NCBI GenBank assembly: GCA_964036155.1
Contig: OZ038422.1
Location: 30,465,201-30,529,200, forward strand
Length of the DNA: 64,000 nt
DNA from: Diploscapter coronatus
Taxonomy: Eukaryota; Nematoda; Chromadorea; Rhabditida; Rhabditidae
Direction: 5' to 3'
The notes under the pieces: generated by a model
Seen by the model: the letters and a program-made list of their open reading frames with translations, nothing else
Told to the model about the DNA's origin: nothing
Database searches by the model: none
Translations under genes and position numbers: made by a program
Shown here: one piece after another, positions 13,689 through 26,560 of the stretch
Layout of the letters: every line of letters begins with the position of its first letter
How positions within the stretch are numbered: position 1 is the stretch's first letter

Positions 13689-14070
13689 CTGCTAGTCGCC
13701 AAAATTCTTCACAATCACCAATTACTTATCAACTTCCTAAAAAAATCAAAGATTTGGCTGAAAAATCAATGAAATTCGATATATATATTTATAGCGTAAA
13801 AACGCCTCGTTTGAAAGAAAATCAATTCAACACGAAAATGAATCGTTTATTCGAAATTTCGCAATATTTACAGGTGGTAATTTTAAAATACGGACTAGAA
13901 AATGGGTGGGATAAAGCTGAATAAAATAAAAATAATGACGTTGGTAAATTGATAATCGACTGTCAAATGGTTGAAATTGCATTGCAAGGGTACGCCATTT
14001 CTCATTCTTTTCCGTTCGAAATCCGCTTTTTTTCCGATTTCGAGTCCATTTCTTCCTTTTTAGTACGTCA

Positions 14071-17000
14071 TCATTTCTCGGGGATGTTCATCTCCTTCAA
14101 AGTACGCAACGCATCCGGTCGCTCCACAGCACTGATCAGGAATTGGATCTCTGGTATGGAAAACTTTATCTTCGGAAGAGAATGCTATTTAAAAAAGAAA
14201 ACGGAAAATTTGGAAAGAAGCAATCAAGGTTAAATTTGTTGGTATCTGATCCATCGGAATAATTTGAAAAAAAAAATCGTAACAGATCTAGCAATTTATC
14301 TACCAACAAATTAGTCCCGTCCACTTACGATATAGCAGGTGGTTGCGTTGCGGACCGTACATTTCATTGAGGAATGTGATGAGTTCTTGGATTGTGATGT
14401 GGTTGTTCTTGAATGTCTTGTAGAGCTCGGCAAACTGCTGCAATTCCTGATCGACCAGGGGTTTCGTGATCTGCAAAAATTACATATCATTTTTCTTCGC
14501 TGTTTTTCCTTTTTATTTTTTTTAAACCATAACATAAAATGAACCGGAGTTAAAAAAAGAATGAACGGTAAGCAATATTTTGACATTTTTAAGAATTTCC
14601 ACCATGAAATCTAAAAATCAAGTAAATATCACAGCGAAACCTCTAATTTTCCTCTGAACCACTTTACTTTTACAAATTTGACGTTCAAATTTCTAAAGTT
14701 GCAAAAACTTTCGAAGCAAAAAAAGCACAATGATATTTCAAGATCGGACTACATTCACAAATTGGGCACACGAAATCTCAGAATCAATTGGATAATCTCA
14801 ATTTTTTAGATAGACAATAAAAATCATTCGGGGGAAAATGCTTGAATTTGAGGCGTCCGAAATGAGCAAGAGGCTGAAGAAATTGACTGCAAGAGCGTTA
14901 ACATCATTTACTTTTTATCACTTTTCCCGACTATATTTTTTTGCAAAGTTCCTACTTCTCCTGGCTAGTCTATCCTAAGTTTTTATCCTTTTCCTCGAGG
15001 AGTCGTCGACCGAATTTCATTATTCTTCAGGAAGCGCTTCTTTTCCCACAAGCACAATGAAATTCCGAATTCGAAACGAAGTTGAGAGTTCCAAATTGAC
15101 TTTGAAAAGACAAAGAACAATTTCCGAAATGGGCCAATTTTGTGCAGGGACAAGTCAGAAATCGAGTTTCAACTGAGGTGAAATCAGAAAGTTTTCGAAA
15201 AGAGCAAGATAGACACAGAATGTTTTGGGGAATCCACCATTTCACTCCAAAGCAATACCAGTTTCGATCCGGAAGAAATCATTTGAGGATAATTGACGTG
15301 ACATTTTTGCATCAAATCAAATCCACTAAGGCTGATCTTCGAAAACAATGTTGATGGAATGGAGGAACACCAGAAATTGCCCAACAACATTGTCCAGGGT
15401 GTTGATGGAAAATCTATGAATGGATCTTCCTGCTTTGAACAAAAGTCCTTCGTAACCATAAATATTTGACCAAAAGTGAAACTTTGATCTAAGAATATAT
15501 GATATTCAAAATTAAAAGATGCATTCTTCTCTGTTCTAATTTTGGAGAATAGGAAGAATTTAATGAACACATTCTTTGGATATAAATGACTTATATGACT
15601 TTCAGTAGACAATATTGGCAAAAAAAATCATTATCTGCTCATAAATAACGTAAGCATTACGAAAGGGATAGAATTACGGAAATAGATCCATGTACATGAC
15701 TACGTGTGTGTATGTTGTATTATGGGAATGCATAATCGGGAATAAATACCCTTTTATAAGAATCTCCACACAATTTGCGAGCATAGATAGAGGTGAGATA
15801 GAACTAGATTTTGTAATGAGCAACCAACCAAATTCAGGTAAAAATAACATAAATCAACTCACATAACGCATAATTCTGTTGCAAAAATTATTCGCCAAGA
15901 AAATCTTTGACTAGCGGAAAAATCCCTTAATGCAAATCTATTTTGGGCAGGAATATGATGCCTCGCTGAATTATTTTCTAGTATCATGAGAATACACACA
16001 GGTTATTCGCAAGAAAGTTGCAAGATATGAAGGAAATAGTTTCGAAATATCATTAAAAAAAACTCATACTACAAACCATACTAACACAATTTGTCGCCAA
16101 TAAAAATGTTAGACTAACTAAATTACGCCCTAGTATCGATATTTCATTGAGAAGACTCACACTACAAAGCATATTCTCGTGAAAGTTGCAAAATAATGAC
16201 AACAACGAAAAATAATTCATCAATAAAATGTCAATAATTTATGCCGCTGGTCGACGTCTCTAGACGCTGTTTATGAAATGATGAATTCTAAAGAGGGTTT
16301 TCTCTCTTCATTCAAAACAAAAATAAAACAAAAGGGAAGAGATTCAGCAAAAATAGTATCTAATCTATCTAAATATATAAAACCAAAGTATAAACGAGAA
16401 GAATAATTCATACTTCTACGTAACAAATAACTATTATGAGAAGATATTGGATTTTCTCTTCCTCTAATTATTAGAGAATGTCCAACATGATGAAAATTGA
16501 ATATAAGTCCCAAAAATCTAAGGTATAAATTTAGAATTTTGTGGGAAAAGATATAAGAAACGCCCAGAAATAACCAAGTTTGCACTGAAAAACTGAAAAA
16601 TGCAAAAAAAAAATATGAAATTTCGAGTAAAAAAGTTGTTAAATCTGGATGAAGCTCTACTGAATTCAATTTGTCGACGTAGGAAAATCGAAGAAAGAAA
16701 ACAAATTTAGTCAACGAAAAAGTGAAGAAAGAAAATGCAAAGAATAGGGAGATATGACATTTTTGCAATAATAACAAAAAATGGCTCTCGTTGATATGCG
16801 CATATGCATGCATTGCTAATTTTTGATTTATGGAGATATACGTCATCTTTCAGAGTCATTGAGTCTAAGTTTCAGAAAAATATGCATGAGTATAATTTAG
16901 AAGAAGAAAACATTGTAGAAAATATGATTGTTCCCTAATTTTTTACTATTTTTGATAGAACAATGCAAAAATTGTTAATGGTCCGAAATTTTTAACTTAA

Positions 17001-20000
17001 TTTCTGATCATTTCATTTTCCTCGAAAAAGTGAATCTTCGTGCAAATGTAAAAAAAGTGCAGGAATAATTTTAGCTCAATTAAAATAGAAATTGAGATAA
17101 AATAATCGCAGTAATTAAATTTTTCCCGCACAAAACCTCAAACAATTATCGATTTTTGGCCGAGTTCTAAATTAGGCAATGCACGAGCAGGTTGATAGAG
17201 ATTCGAGTAAATTGCAAATTACAGATTGCAGAAGGGAAATCTTTTGCAGACCACCTATAAAAATAGCATTATCCAAACCAGTTTATCTTCCTATTCTTCA
17301 TCATTGAGCAAAGAATTTCTCGAATCAACCTGTAAAATTTTGCAAAGCCGAAAAACTGGTTCGATTTTTGGAATTCGAGTTTATTCGTCGAATTTGGAGA
17401 TAATGGACTTGGGAAAGAAGCAGGGATTAGTGAAATAGCGAGGTTTCGAAAGATTAATGGATAGGAAGAGATAAAGAACATGTGAATAAAAAGAAATCAA
17501 GTCGGAAAAAATGCGACAAGTCGGAAGGATAGGAAAAAACTGCTGCTGTGAAAGCAATGAAGCAAGAGAATTTAGCCGACGAAAGAAGGCAAAGTAGAAG
17601 GGTAATCAGAGGAAAATATCATTTTCTCTCCAATTTGATCTCTCGGAAAATGTCAATTCACATCATTTCATTGAGAATCTCTCATGCAAAAGGTCCATTT
17701 TCAAGAGTTCCAAAATCAGAAAAATTTTTAATTTTCAGAAAACAAATAAACTTCTTGAACGTTCAGAAAGTTTGGAAAAATTGACAAAAAAACTTAATAT
17801 AGAGGAAAAAGGTTTGTCTTTTGTTATTTATACGTAGTACACCAATTACGAATGGAAGAAGCAAAAAAATCATCTCGTACAAATCTCCTTTTATCCGTTA
17901 TCTTATTTGTAAGAGAAAACTGACTCTCTAGAGGGCAATTGAAATTGCGACACGATTCTGAGAACATCATTTCAGAGCAGACATAAAATTCTTTTGCAAG
18001 GAAAGAATTTGTAGGGCTAGTTGAGTCCCTTGAAAATGAGCTCTTGTAATTTTTGCCAGCTTTGACTGGATGATGTTGAAACATACAAATGCTAAAATTG
18101 CAATGGGGTAATGGCACGTAGCGCATACAAATTAGAAACTTTATCGAACTGAATATGTTACGTGAATATGCTAATTTCACAGCCAGATAAGAAAAATGTA
18201 TGCAAATTATTTCTCAGAAGTTCCACAAATTTTGCATTTCGCTAAGAGGATTTTAAAAATTTTAGCTTCGGATGCGCTAAAGTTAGCTTATCTGGTCATA
18301 ATCCTTTCTAGAAAATAAATGAAGATAGGGAAATCAATTTAGTCTGCGGAGATAGAAAATCTTGTAAATCCGTTATTTTGATAGCTCGTATGCAATATTT
18401 GAAAGAAAGAATGATTAAAGAAATTTTTCTAAAAATTGAACTAACCTTTTCTAGAGCTTGTTCGGCTTGAACGGACTTCAATGATTCTGTCACCGAATCA
18501 ACTGCACTCTCCAACTGAAGAATTGGTTGAGTCCTGAAACGAACAAAAATAATCATTTTTTTTAATAAAAATTATCTTTTCTGGAGAAGTTCAATCATTT
18601 TTGAGATCAGTGATCTTGGAATTTGAGGAAGGTTATTTTCTTTATAAAAAATCTATTAAAAATTAGTCGAACCTCCAAAATAACCGTTCTCAAAACTGAA
18701 CGAACTTTCTGATAAAATACCGATAAAATCAGGAAAATTTCTTGGATGTCGATATTTTTCCTCTGAATAAAAACTCAGAAAACGATCAAATGAATAATGT
18801 TTATCGAATCGAAAAAGTATCGTCACCAGGAAATTCAGAAGTTTACAAGGGAAACCCTTGCAGATTTGCTATCGTTCAATCGATCATTGAAATGCAGACA
18901 AATAGCGAAATAGTGTGACAACAAAGAGTGACCTTCATGCGCTTTTTTCCTTCAAAATTCGAAGTTTCATTTCATTTTTTACATATTATCTGCTCACTCA
19001 ATCTGAATCTATTCATTCAAAACGAATTTTGCAAAGGGACATGTTGATGATTGGATCGAAATGAATACTTTTTGAAGTTGAAAATGATCCTAGATCAATT
19101 TTAGAGCAGTATTGTCAAAATTTGTTTGAAAATATAGCTCCTTTCCTCCCCGATGAATAATTTCGTCCCGAAGATGTGAAACAAGTTTTTTTTCGAAACG
19201 TGGAAAAGTAAAAAAAAACTTGATTTTGAAGAAAACTACTCGCAGCTAATGAATTTTCAAATTTGTCTAAAAATTAATGATTTGAAGACACACCTCTGCA
19301 TAGACGCCGACGATGGGTCGCTGATATCTGAAACGAAAGGAAAATTAATCGACAATGTCAACAGAGAGTGCATTTGTGAGTTTGAGTGATTTCTGACTTC
19401 TACTTGTTCAACTAATCCTATAAATATCGATAAACGAAGTTAAAAATAATGAACTTTACACAAAAATCTCAATTTTGATTCCTGTCGAATTAAGAGAGAT
19501 CTTTATACATATTTCTTAGTAAAAATTAAAATGATAAAATTGTCGCTACCTTAGAAAATGAATATAATCTTCTAGTGAGACTTAGAACCTCTCATATGCA
19601 TGTAATGATAAACAAATCGATATCATCTCTCTTCTCTCGTTCTTCTCAATTTCTTAACGCGACTTGCGGCTATTCGCCCGTATGCAAGAATGAGAATTAA
19701 TGCCTCGAGAATTATCTCGTCTGACTTTCAGTGGCTATTCTTTATCATATTTCAAAAGATCCACAAGGATATCTAGCAGCTTTTATGCGTATTTACAGAC
19801 CTAACATTAGGTCGTTATTCGTCTTTACGAAGTTCATCAGGTGTTCGCTTAATTTAGCTAATGAATTTCAAAGTTGATGAGTCTATATTTTCATTAATTT
19901 CGCGACCTTTTCAATGAAAATTCCAAGAAAATGAACTAGAAACGTGTGGCCTTCGAATTTTAATAAAAGTAGAGAGTTCAAAGAAAAATTGAGATCGAAA

Positions 20001-23000
20001 AGTTAGTTTATGGGTGATTCCTTCGGTAAACAATGAAAATTTTTTGAAGTCGAATTTCATTAATCAAACTAGAGAAAATTTTGTAACTCTGGTCTTGATC
20101 AAGTATCAAATATAGTTGTTTTTGATATTTTTTCTTCGGAAACTACAAATTCACGCTGTTTTCAGACATGAAGATTAGCTACTTTGGTGAAAGTATAAAG
20201 ATTCCTCAATTTTCTCAGAAAAAGATAGAAAAGGTTTCTTAGAGTAAATTGATCGTAGGTTTGTGGGCTCAGTCGATTAGGGGGTAAGGTGAAAAATTAG
20301 GTGACGAAGAGAAAAATTCAGAGAAGGAATAATTATAAACTAAATCTTGAATTTGAAAAGAAACCAACTCGAATTTAAGCTGTTGATGTTTAGCGCACGT
20401 TTTTATTTCTTTAAAACTGCTGGTTTACATGTTTTTGAACATAATTTGCATAGTTGAATCGAAACGTTTACACTTTGATTTCACTATTTTGAAGAGTGTT
20501 ATGGAAGTTTCACAGACTGAATTTTATCCCCAAAATTTAAAATAATAATTCTTACCTTCCGCGATGGGAGTTTTCTCCGAGCACAATCGGTATAGAGATT
20601 CTAATCGTTGTTGTAAAGCTCCGCATACTTCGGAAGCGGTTCTCTGGAAATTCTATTTTAATGGCAAATCTAAATTTTTAACAGAATTTTAAAATTTCAA
20701 CACGACTTTTGGGTAGACATCAATCTGAATTGTTTCAAAGGATGAAAAATTGGAAATAATCAATTCACCTTGTGAATGAAACAATAAACTCATTGATCTT
20801 TCTATGCAAGAAAATTTCGTTCGAAATGTCATTTTTCGCGTACAAATCAAAGAAAGACCAAATGCCCATTAGACAAAAAGAGAACCTTGAAATTATAGGC
20901 TGTGTTTTGCAATTTGATGGGAAAATCGTGGAAGATTGCAGTTGGGAAATGAAAACAACTAGAAACATAACCTGCGGAACGAAAGAATTGACTAATTTGG
21001 ACGAAAATTTGCAAGAAAAAGGGCGAAAATCGAAGAAAAAAATAAACAAGATGAAAAATGATGTTTTCTTTTCTTAAATATAGACCGCCAACCAAATGAG
21101 CCATGAGCGCCAGCTGAAACGAGTAGATTTTGGACAAGACAAGTGTGGAAGAGAGTGATCGAGAAAACGAGAAGAGATTCAGAGAGACAGCAGCAGAGTG
21201 AAAATGGCGAGGAAAGCACATAGAAAACGAGTGAAATGAACATTTGTCGAGGGTTTATTCTGATTTCTTTTACACTCTCGAATTTCAGTCTATCTTTCGA
21301 ATTCTTTCCTGAAAGTGCAAAATGCCGCAGGCTATGTAGTCTAGGCGCAACGCGGAATAAATCTCCCATTCCTTTTCTTTGATTTCCTATTTTTTGTAAA
21401 TTCGTAAATCCGCAGGATATTTCGTATGATAATGATTTCCGTCTTCTCAATACTTTGACCACGAATTTCAGAAAAACTCATTTCGGTAATAAAATTCTCT
21501 TAATATGACTTCCGAGTCTCAAATTTTTCTGGATGTACCAATTTATAGTCAAATTTCGGCTAGGTAAAATTTTAAGGCTAATCGTTTTACTCTGCGAACT
21601 GCATAATAATCGAATACTCAACGCATCACTCAGATTCAACTTTCATAGCTCAACTTGTCACTCACGTATATCATTGACATGAAAGTTCTGGGAAATTTTT
21701 GAGTAAAATCAAAATAAAAAATCCCAACTCCAGAGATTTTAGTCGAGAAAATCCTAAAAACGAGAAAAGGAATTCGAAAGATAAAAGTAGCCTAACATTT
21801 CGTAGTTTTGAAATGTTACTGGTTGAAAATAATACGACACGTCAACAGATTCTGTTGATCACTTTCCCGATTTGAGTTGATTTTCGTTGTTTTCCTTCGT
21901 CTTTTCCCATGTTCACTCGATTCTTTCCTATCATTTTTCACTTTTTCTTAAACTTACAACATTGATACTTTGAGTGATGCAGTCCGACTAAAAAGCATGA
22001 AATCAAAAGTACAAGGATCAGAAAAGCCAAAGATCTTGATAAAATTTAGGAAAAAAATCAAATGTTTGAGTTTCGAGCACATCGTTGCTGCTAACATTTT
22101 CTAAACATTGAAAAATAGCCACATCCTCAAGTTTATATCTTCCGCAATTTTTTCGTGATTTTATCTACTTTGATCGGTAAAATGTAAAATTTCACATCAT
22201 TTTTAGGTCAATAATTCTAGTGAAAATTTGTGATTTTTAAATATTAGAGAGGTTCAAAATTACGATAATAAAAATCTTAATCGACTTGCAATAATTGCTA
22301 AAATCGAGTCAGATTTTGTGAAGTATGACCAAAAATGAGAAAAATGCGAAAAAGCCATAAATTTCCCTAAATTTGTGCCGATTATCCCCAAGAGAGCAAT
22401 TAGGCAGTTAACAAATCTAACATTCCTTGCATTCAACACAGAAACTTCGAAAGACAAATGTTGAATTACGAAGAACTCCTTGGAGAAAAGTCTATAAGAG
22501 ACGTTATTCGTAAAAATCGAGTTTTTCATAGAGGGGGGTGGTACCCAAGAAGTCGACCCTCAATATTCCAGTTGATATTTTGTACCTGGGGGTTTTCGAC
22601 TACACTGATTACGAATATGACGGTTAAAACCCGATCCGACCACTTGTTCCGTCTGCTCCGGAAGGTCCGCATCTGGTAGTTCCGAAAATTCATATTTTCG
22701 TTATTCTGCATGGGAAAAATTCAAATTTGGTATCAAAATGCTCGCAGAGACCAGCTGAGCATGATTCTGAAAAGATCTCGTCGAAATGACACTGAATAAG
22801 GAAGTTATGATGAACATAGTGAAACATATGGAAAATGTCATATCGATTTTTCATTTCTTTTAATTTTATATTTTTTAAAAGTGCCAGGTTCCGTGAGTTA
22901 TTTATACTGGAAAGTAGCCCAGGTCTTCTAGTTTCTGAAACACTTTACCGTTTTTCTATAGACTGCCCGCTAGAGGAGAAATTTGACTTCTTCAAAGAGT

Positions 23001-26000
23001 TGTCATGGCTCACTTTTGCCTAAGTTGATTTCAAAAATTCATAACTTCCATAATTCTAAGCCAAATTCGATAATTCTTTTTTTATTAAACAGAATTTATT
23101 ATCTAGTTTATCAAACACCAAAAAGAGAATTTTTTTGAATATCGATTTCTGCAGAAATGCGCACTTTTCGCGTATTGATTGCGTACTTTTAGACTCGTAC
23201 TGCGTTTACGCGTAAACGACGTTGGAAAAATTCGTCCTTCCAGTATGTCGCGTAGATGGACATGGTGAACAACTTTATTCCAGAACTGACCTTGAATTCA
23301 CATTCGTATGAGCTACAGAATTTTTTGAAGTTCAACGACCAATTATTGCAAAATGCCTTTAGGGCAGTAAATTTAAAAAATTCATATCTTCCTATATTTT
23401 TGACAAAATTTCATTATTATTTTTTTGTTTTGTAGATCTTGAGTAATAGAACAATGTAAAAGTAACAAGAAAATTTTACAAATTATTTTTGGTGGGAAAA
23501 AATTAGCCTAAGTTACCCTATATACCCGTACTGTGTTTACAAGGATAATGGGAGTTAAAGTCGGAGTTTTCCATGAAATCTTGTAGAGCTCTTCAAGTTG
23601 ATCAACTTTTTTTCCAGAACTTATTCTAGAATGTGCATACACAGAGAGATATGAATTTTTGAAATTTACTGCCCTAAAGGCACTTTGCAATAATTAGTCG
23701 TTGAACTTCAAAAAATTCTAGAGCTCTAACCAATGTGAATCCGAGGTCGATCCTGAAATAAATTTGTTGACCATGTCCATCTACGCAACATACTGGAAGG
23801 ACGGATTTTTCCAACGTCGTTTACGCGTAAACGCAATACGGGCCGAAAGTACGCAATAAATACGTGAAAAGTGCGCATTTCTGCAGAAATCGATATTCAA
23901 AAAAATTCTTATTTTGTTGCCTAATAATCTATGAATTAAATGCTGTTCAATAAAAAAATAAATATCGAATTTGGTTTCGAATCTTGGAAGTTATGAATTT
24001 TTGAAATCAACTTAGGCAAAAGTGAGTCATGATAACTCGTCGAAGAAGTGGCATTTCTCCTCTAGCGGGCAGTCTATAGAAAAACGGTAAAGTGTTTCAG
24101 AAACTAGAAGACCTGGGCTACTTCCCAGTATAAATAACTCACGGAACCTGGCACTTTTAAAAAAATTAAAAATTAAAAGAAGCGAAAAATCGATATGACA
24201 TTTTCCATATGTTCCACTATGTTCATCATAACTTCCTTATTCAGTGTCATTTCGACGAGATCTTTTCAGAATCGTGCTCAGCTGGTCTCTGCGAGCATTT
24301 TGATACCAAATTTGAATTTTTCCCATGCAGAATAACGAAAATATGAATTTTCGGAACTACCAGATGCGGACCTTCCGGAGCAGACGGAACAAGTGGTCGG
24401 ATCGGGTTTTAACCGTCATATTCGTAATCAGTGTAGTCGAAAACCCCCAGGTACAAAATATCAACTGGAATATTGAGGGTCGACTTCTTGAGTACCACCC
24501 CATACTCGATTCTTACGAATAACGTGTCATAAATGGAAAAATGAAAGCAAACTAGCGATAATTTTTTCTAGAATTATATCGAGTAAAACTTGAAAATAAA
24601 ATATCAACCAATTCGAAGTATGATACGCAGCATTTCAAACTTATGTTTATGGAAATTTATGAAAAAATTTCCTGATGAAAATTTTTGATGCCAAAATGCA
24701 TAAGGTTAAATGTTTCCCATAGTAGATTATGTTATGACTAGAAAAAGTCAAAACAATCGAAAGACAAATCGTACAAACCTGATCGCTGACGCAGAGCACG
24801 GCCAAATCGCGCTGCTTCTTTTTCGGTCCGAGGTAGAAAACGATCAGCTGGACAGAAGACTCTTCGATTTGCGAGAAACTCGCCAGAATTTTGTAGGGGA
24901 TTTTTAGCAACGTGATATCCTGAAATTCAAATTATTATTTTTAGAAAATAAAACAGATTTTATCGCTAAAATATTCTGAAGTGAGAATTTTCAAATTAGT
25001 CTTTGTGCAAAATTTCATTTTGTAAAATTATTGAAAAATATAAATAAAAAGAATGATTTCATGCCAGCCTTCAGACTAGGTGTAGGCATACGAATTCGTA
25101 GAATTCACAAATTCGGAGTGGCTTTCGATGGCGATGTAAAACGAAAGAATTGCAAAGGAATAATGAGCTAGAGATCATTGGAACTTGAGAAAGATGAGAG
25201 AAACAAATAAGCTTATGGCAGAAATGAAAGTGAGCTAGAGACGCTTATAATAAGCAGCTAATGCTTACAAGCGCAGATGAATTTCTGCAGAAGCAGAAAA
25301 TGAAATAGTAGTAAAAATGAAAGATAATTCGAAGAAGCATGTAGATAACCAGTAAAATGCATTAACGCACAATCCGAGATATTAAAAGCGTTTCTTGGAT
25401 ATGCTTCACAACTAGTAATGGAAGCCATTTGAAGGTTAAGAGGCAATAAAAAGAGTGAATAACTTATTTGATAGGAAGAATAAACCATATATTTTTGATT
25501 TTAAAAATGAATATTTTTAGAACATATACTTTGCAAATTTTAGATTTTCGATCTAGCCTAAATCAGTGCAAATGCTGTTTCAAAATGCAAAACAAGTAAA
25601 GGTTAAAATTGTAGTAGCTCGAATTAAGTTACCCGGAAACAGACACTTCCGCATGAATAATCAAATGCTCACTTTGAACATTGATATTTAGCATTGCATT
25701 TAAGTTGGGTATTATTTTACCTTTTAAACTCAAAATAATTTTAGGAGAAAAGTTTGAATGACTAGAATTTCATTTAAAATGTTGATGTCTAGAGTTTTGC
25801 AACGTAGTCCATTGTAAATTTGTTCACATAAAATATGCAAATTCTTCCTATTCAAATCAAACAATTGAAAGTTTTTGCAAAGGTAAATCTGCACTTTTAC
25901 ACAATAGAAATATGTTTCAATAGTCCAAGAAAATTTTATTTAAAAAATGAGTAGGAAAAACTTACATCAATATCCTTGACTTCTAGAAAAATATCAAATA

Positions 26001-26560
26001 AATATAGCGAATGAGTCCAGCAATCGACTTTGTCCCATCGACGCAATAATGAATTGCTCTAAAATAATTAATTCTTTAAAAAATAAATGCTTTGATGATA
26101 AACTTATGAACGATAAATTTTCATCACATTAGATTTCGCACTGACCAATCAATTTAATAATTGAGCAGCATGATAAGACTTGCAATTAGAAAAGTCTTCG
26201 AATTTTTTGATAGTTTATCAAAAGCCTTGAAAATGAGAATAATAAAGTGATTACAGGTACAACAAAGTCATCATTTTATCGGAAAAATTATTGGGCGTTT
26301 CATTAGCAAGTAATATCAAATATTTTAATATTCTCAAGACTTACAAAATTCTTTGAAAATAACGAATTTTGAAGTAATTTTTTGAGTTTTTCTTATAAAG
26401 CTGCCAAAATTAGACACGCTATTTTAACTATCGAGAATTTTTTAGCTTAGAAATGTGGGTTCACCGGATTTAGTAGAGCTGCATCGAGAGCTCGTAAAAT
26501 ATCAGTCCGACTGCTAGGATCTAACGTACTGAATTCGACATCCTTCACGATGCCGACAAA
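14071..26560 (-). CDS. ccm-2: CCM2 / malcavernin orthologue (5' exon not located)
   Basis: Scaffold of the cerebral cavernous malformation complex; in animals CCM2 links KRIT1 and MEKK3-type signalling. Eight exons join in frame: 26465-26560, 25966-26058, 24779-24919, 20556-20643, 19294-19327, 18446-18533, 14329-14470, 14071-14150, about 251 residues from FVGIVKDVEF to PEK-stop. The first three coding blocks give a PTB fold; LDPSSRTDIL aligns with CCM2 LNPSSRTEIL, and DITLLKIPYKI with its LRVPIHDI strand. The block at 20556 (CGALQQRLESLYRL) fits the PTB C-terminal helix. The exon at 14329 (LVDQELQQFAELY..., NEMYGPQRNHLLY) matches the CCM2 harmonin-homology domain (SQEIQQFAALLHEY, RQLYGDSRKFLLL). 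Exon one is in phase 0 without a Met and is preceded by an in-frame TAG, so at least one upstream exon exists. A 4.1-kb intron carries a large inverted repeat. The gene lies downstream of cmk-1 on the same strand. Confidence 0.85.
14471..18445. other. 4.0-kb ccm-2 intron, no gene recognised
   Basis: The flanking exons join in frame in ccm-2. Open frames on both strands, for example about 16271-16846 and 17824-18180 (minus), are unlike any family I know and rich in Phe/Ser/Ile/Lys, as expected from A/T-rich non-coding DNA. About 15840-16200 holds loosely repeated modules with CTAGTATC, ACTCACACTACAAA-like and GAAAGTTGCAA motifs, a worn repeat at best. Confidence 0.5.
19328..20555. other. 1.2-kb ccm-2 intron, nothing recognised
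   Basis: Located between the 34-nt exon at 19294-19327 and the exon at 20556-20643. It is A/T-rich, with no recognised gene or clear repeat. Confidence 0.5.
22499..24529. repeat. 2-kb inverted repeat in a ccm-2 intron
   Basis: The left arm, about 22499-23395, reappears as its reverse complement at about 23646-24529, with a unique centre of about 250 nt. The outer ends are ACGTTATTCGTAA and TTACGAATAACGT. Matching landmarks include the blocks around 22550/24480, 22640-22730/24310-24395 and 22980/24060, and the segment CTTTAGGGCAGTAAATTT near the centre. Arms are nearly identical with scattered changes and small indels. Each carries a mirrored 55-residue open frame that is a by-product of the repeat. 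Within arms and centre a module containing GCCTAAGTT, TACTGYGTTTAC and TTCCAGAACT recurs in diverged form. No transposase and no clear target-site duplication were seen. A foldback-type non-autonomous element is the best reading. In the ccm-2 pre-mRNA it could form long double-stranded RNA. Confidence 0.88.
24920..25965. other. 1.0-kb ccm-2 intron, no gene
   Basis: Separates the two exons coding for the PTB central strands, which join in frame. No recognised gene or repeat. Confidence 0.5.

Noticed and set aside
14233..14313. Inverted repeat AATTTGTTGGTA / TACCAACAAATT in the last ccm-2 intron
   Set aside because: Only 12-nt arms about 55 nt apart; not distinguishable from chance in A/T-rich DNA without comparison to relatives.
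16271..16846. 191-codon minus-strand open frame in a ccm-2 intron
   Set aside because: Phe/Leu/Ser-rich, no recognised domain, no splice structure; length is plausible by chance in A/T-rich DNA lacking stop-rich strand composition.
22526..24522. Two identical 55-residue open frames (RNKWSDRVLTVIFVISVVEN) on opposite strands
   Set aside because: They are the mirror image of each other inside the inverted repeat, with no domain; explained by the repeat, not by two genes.
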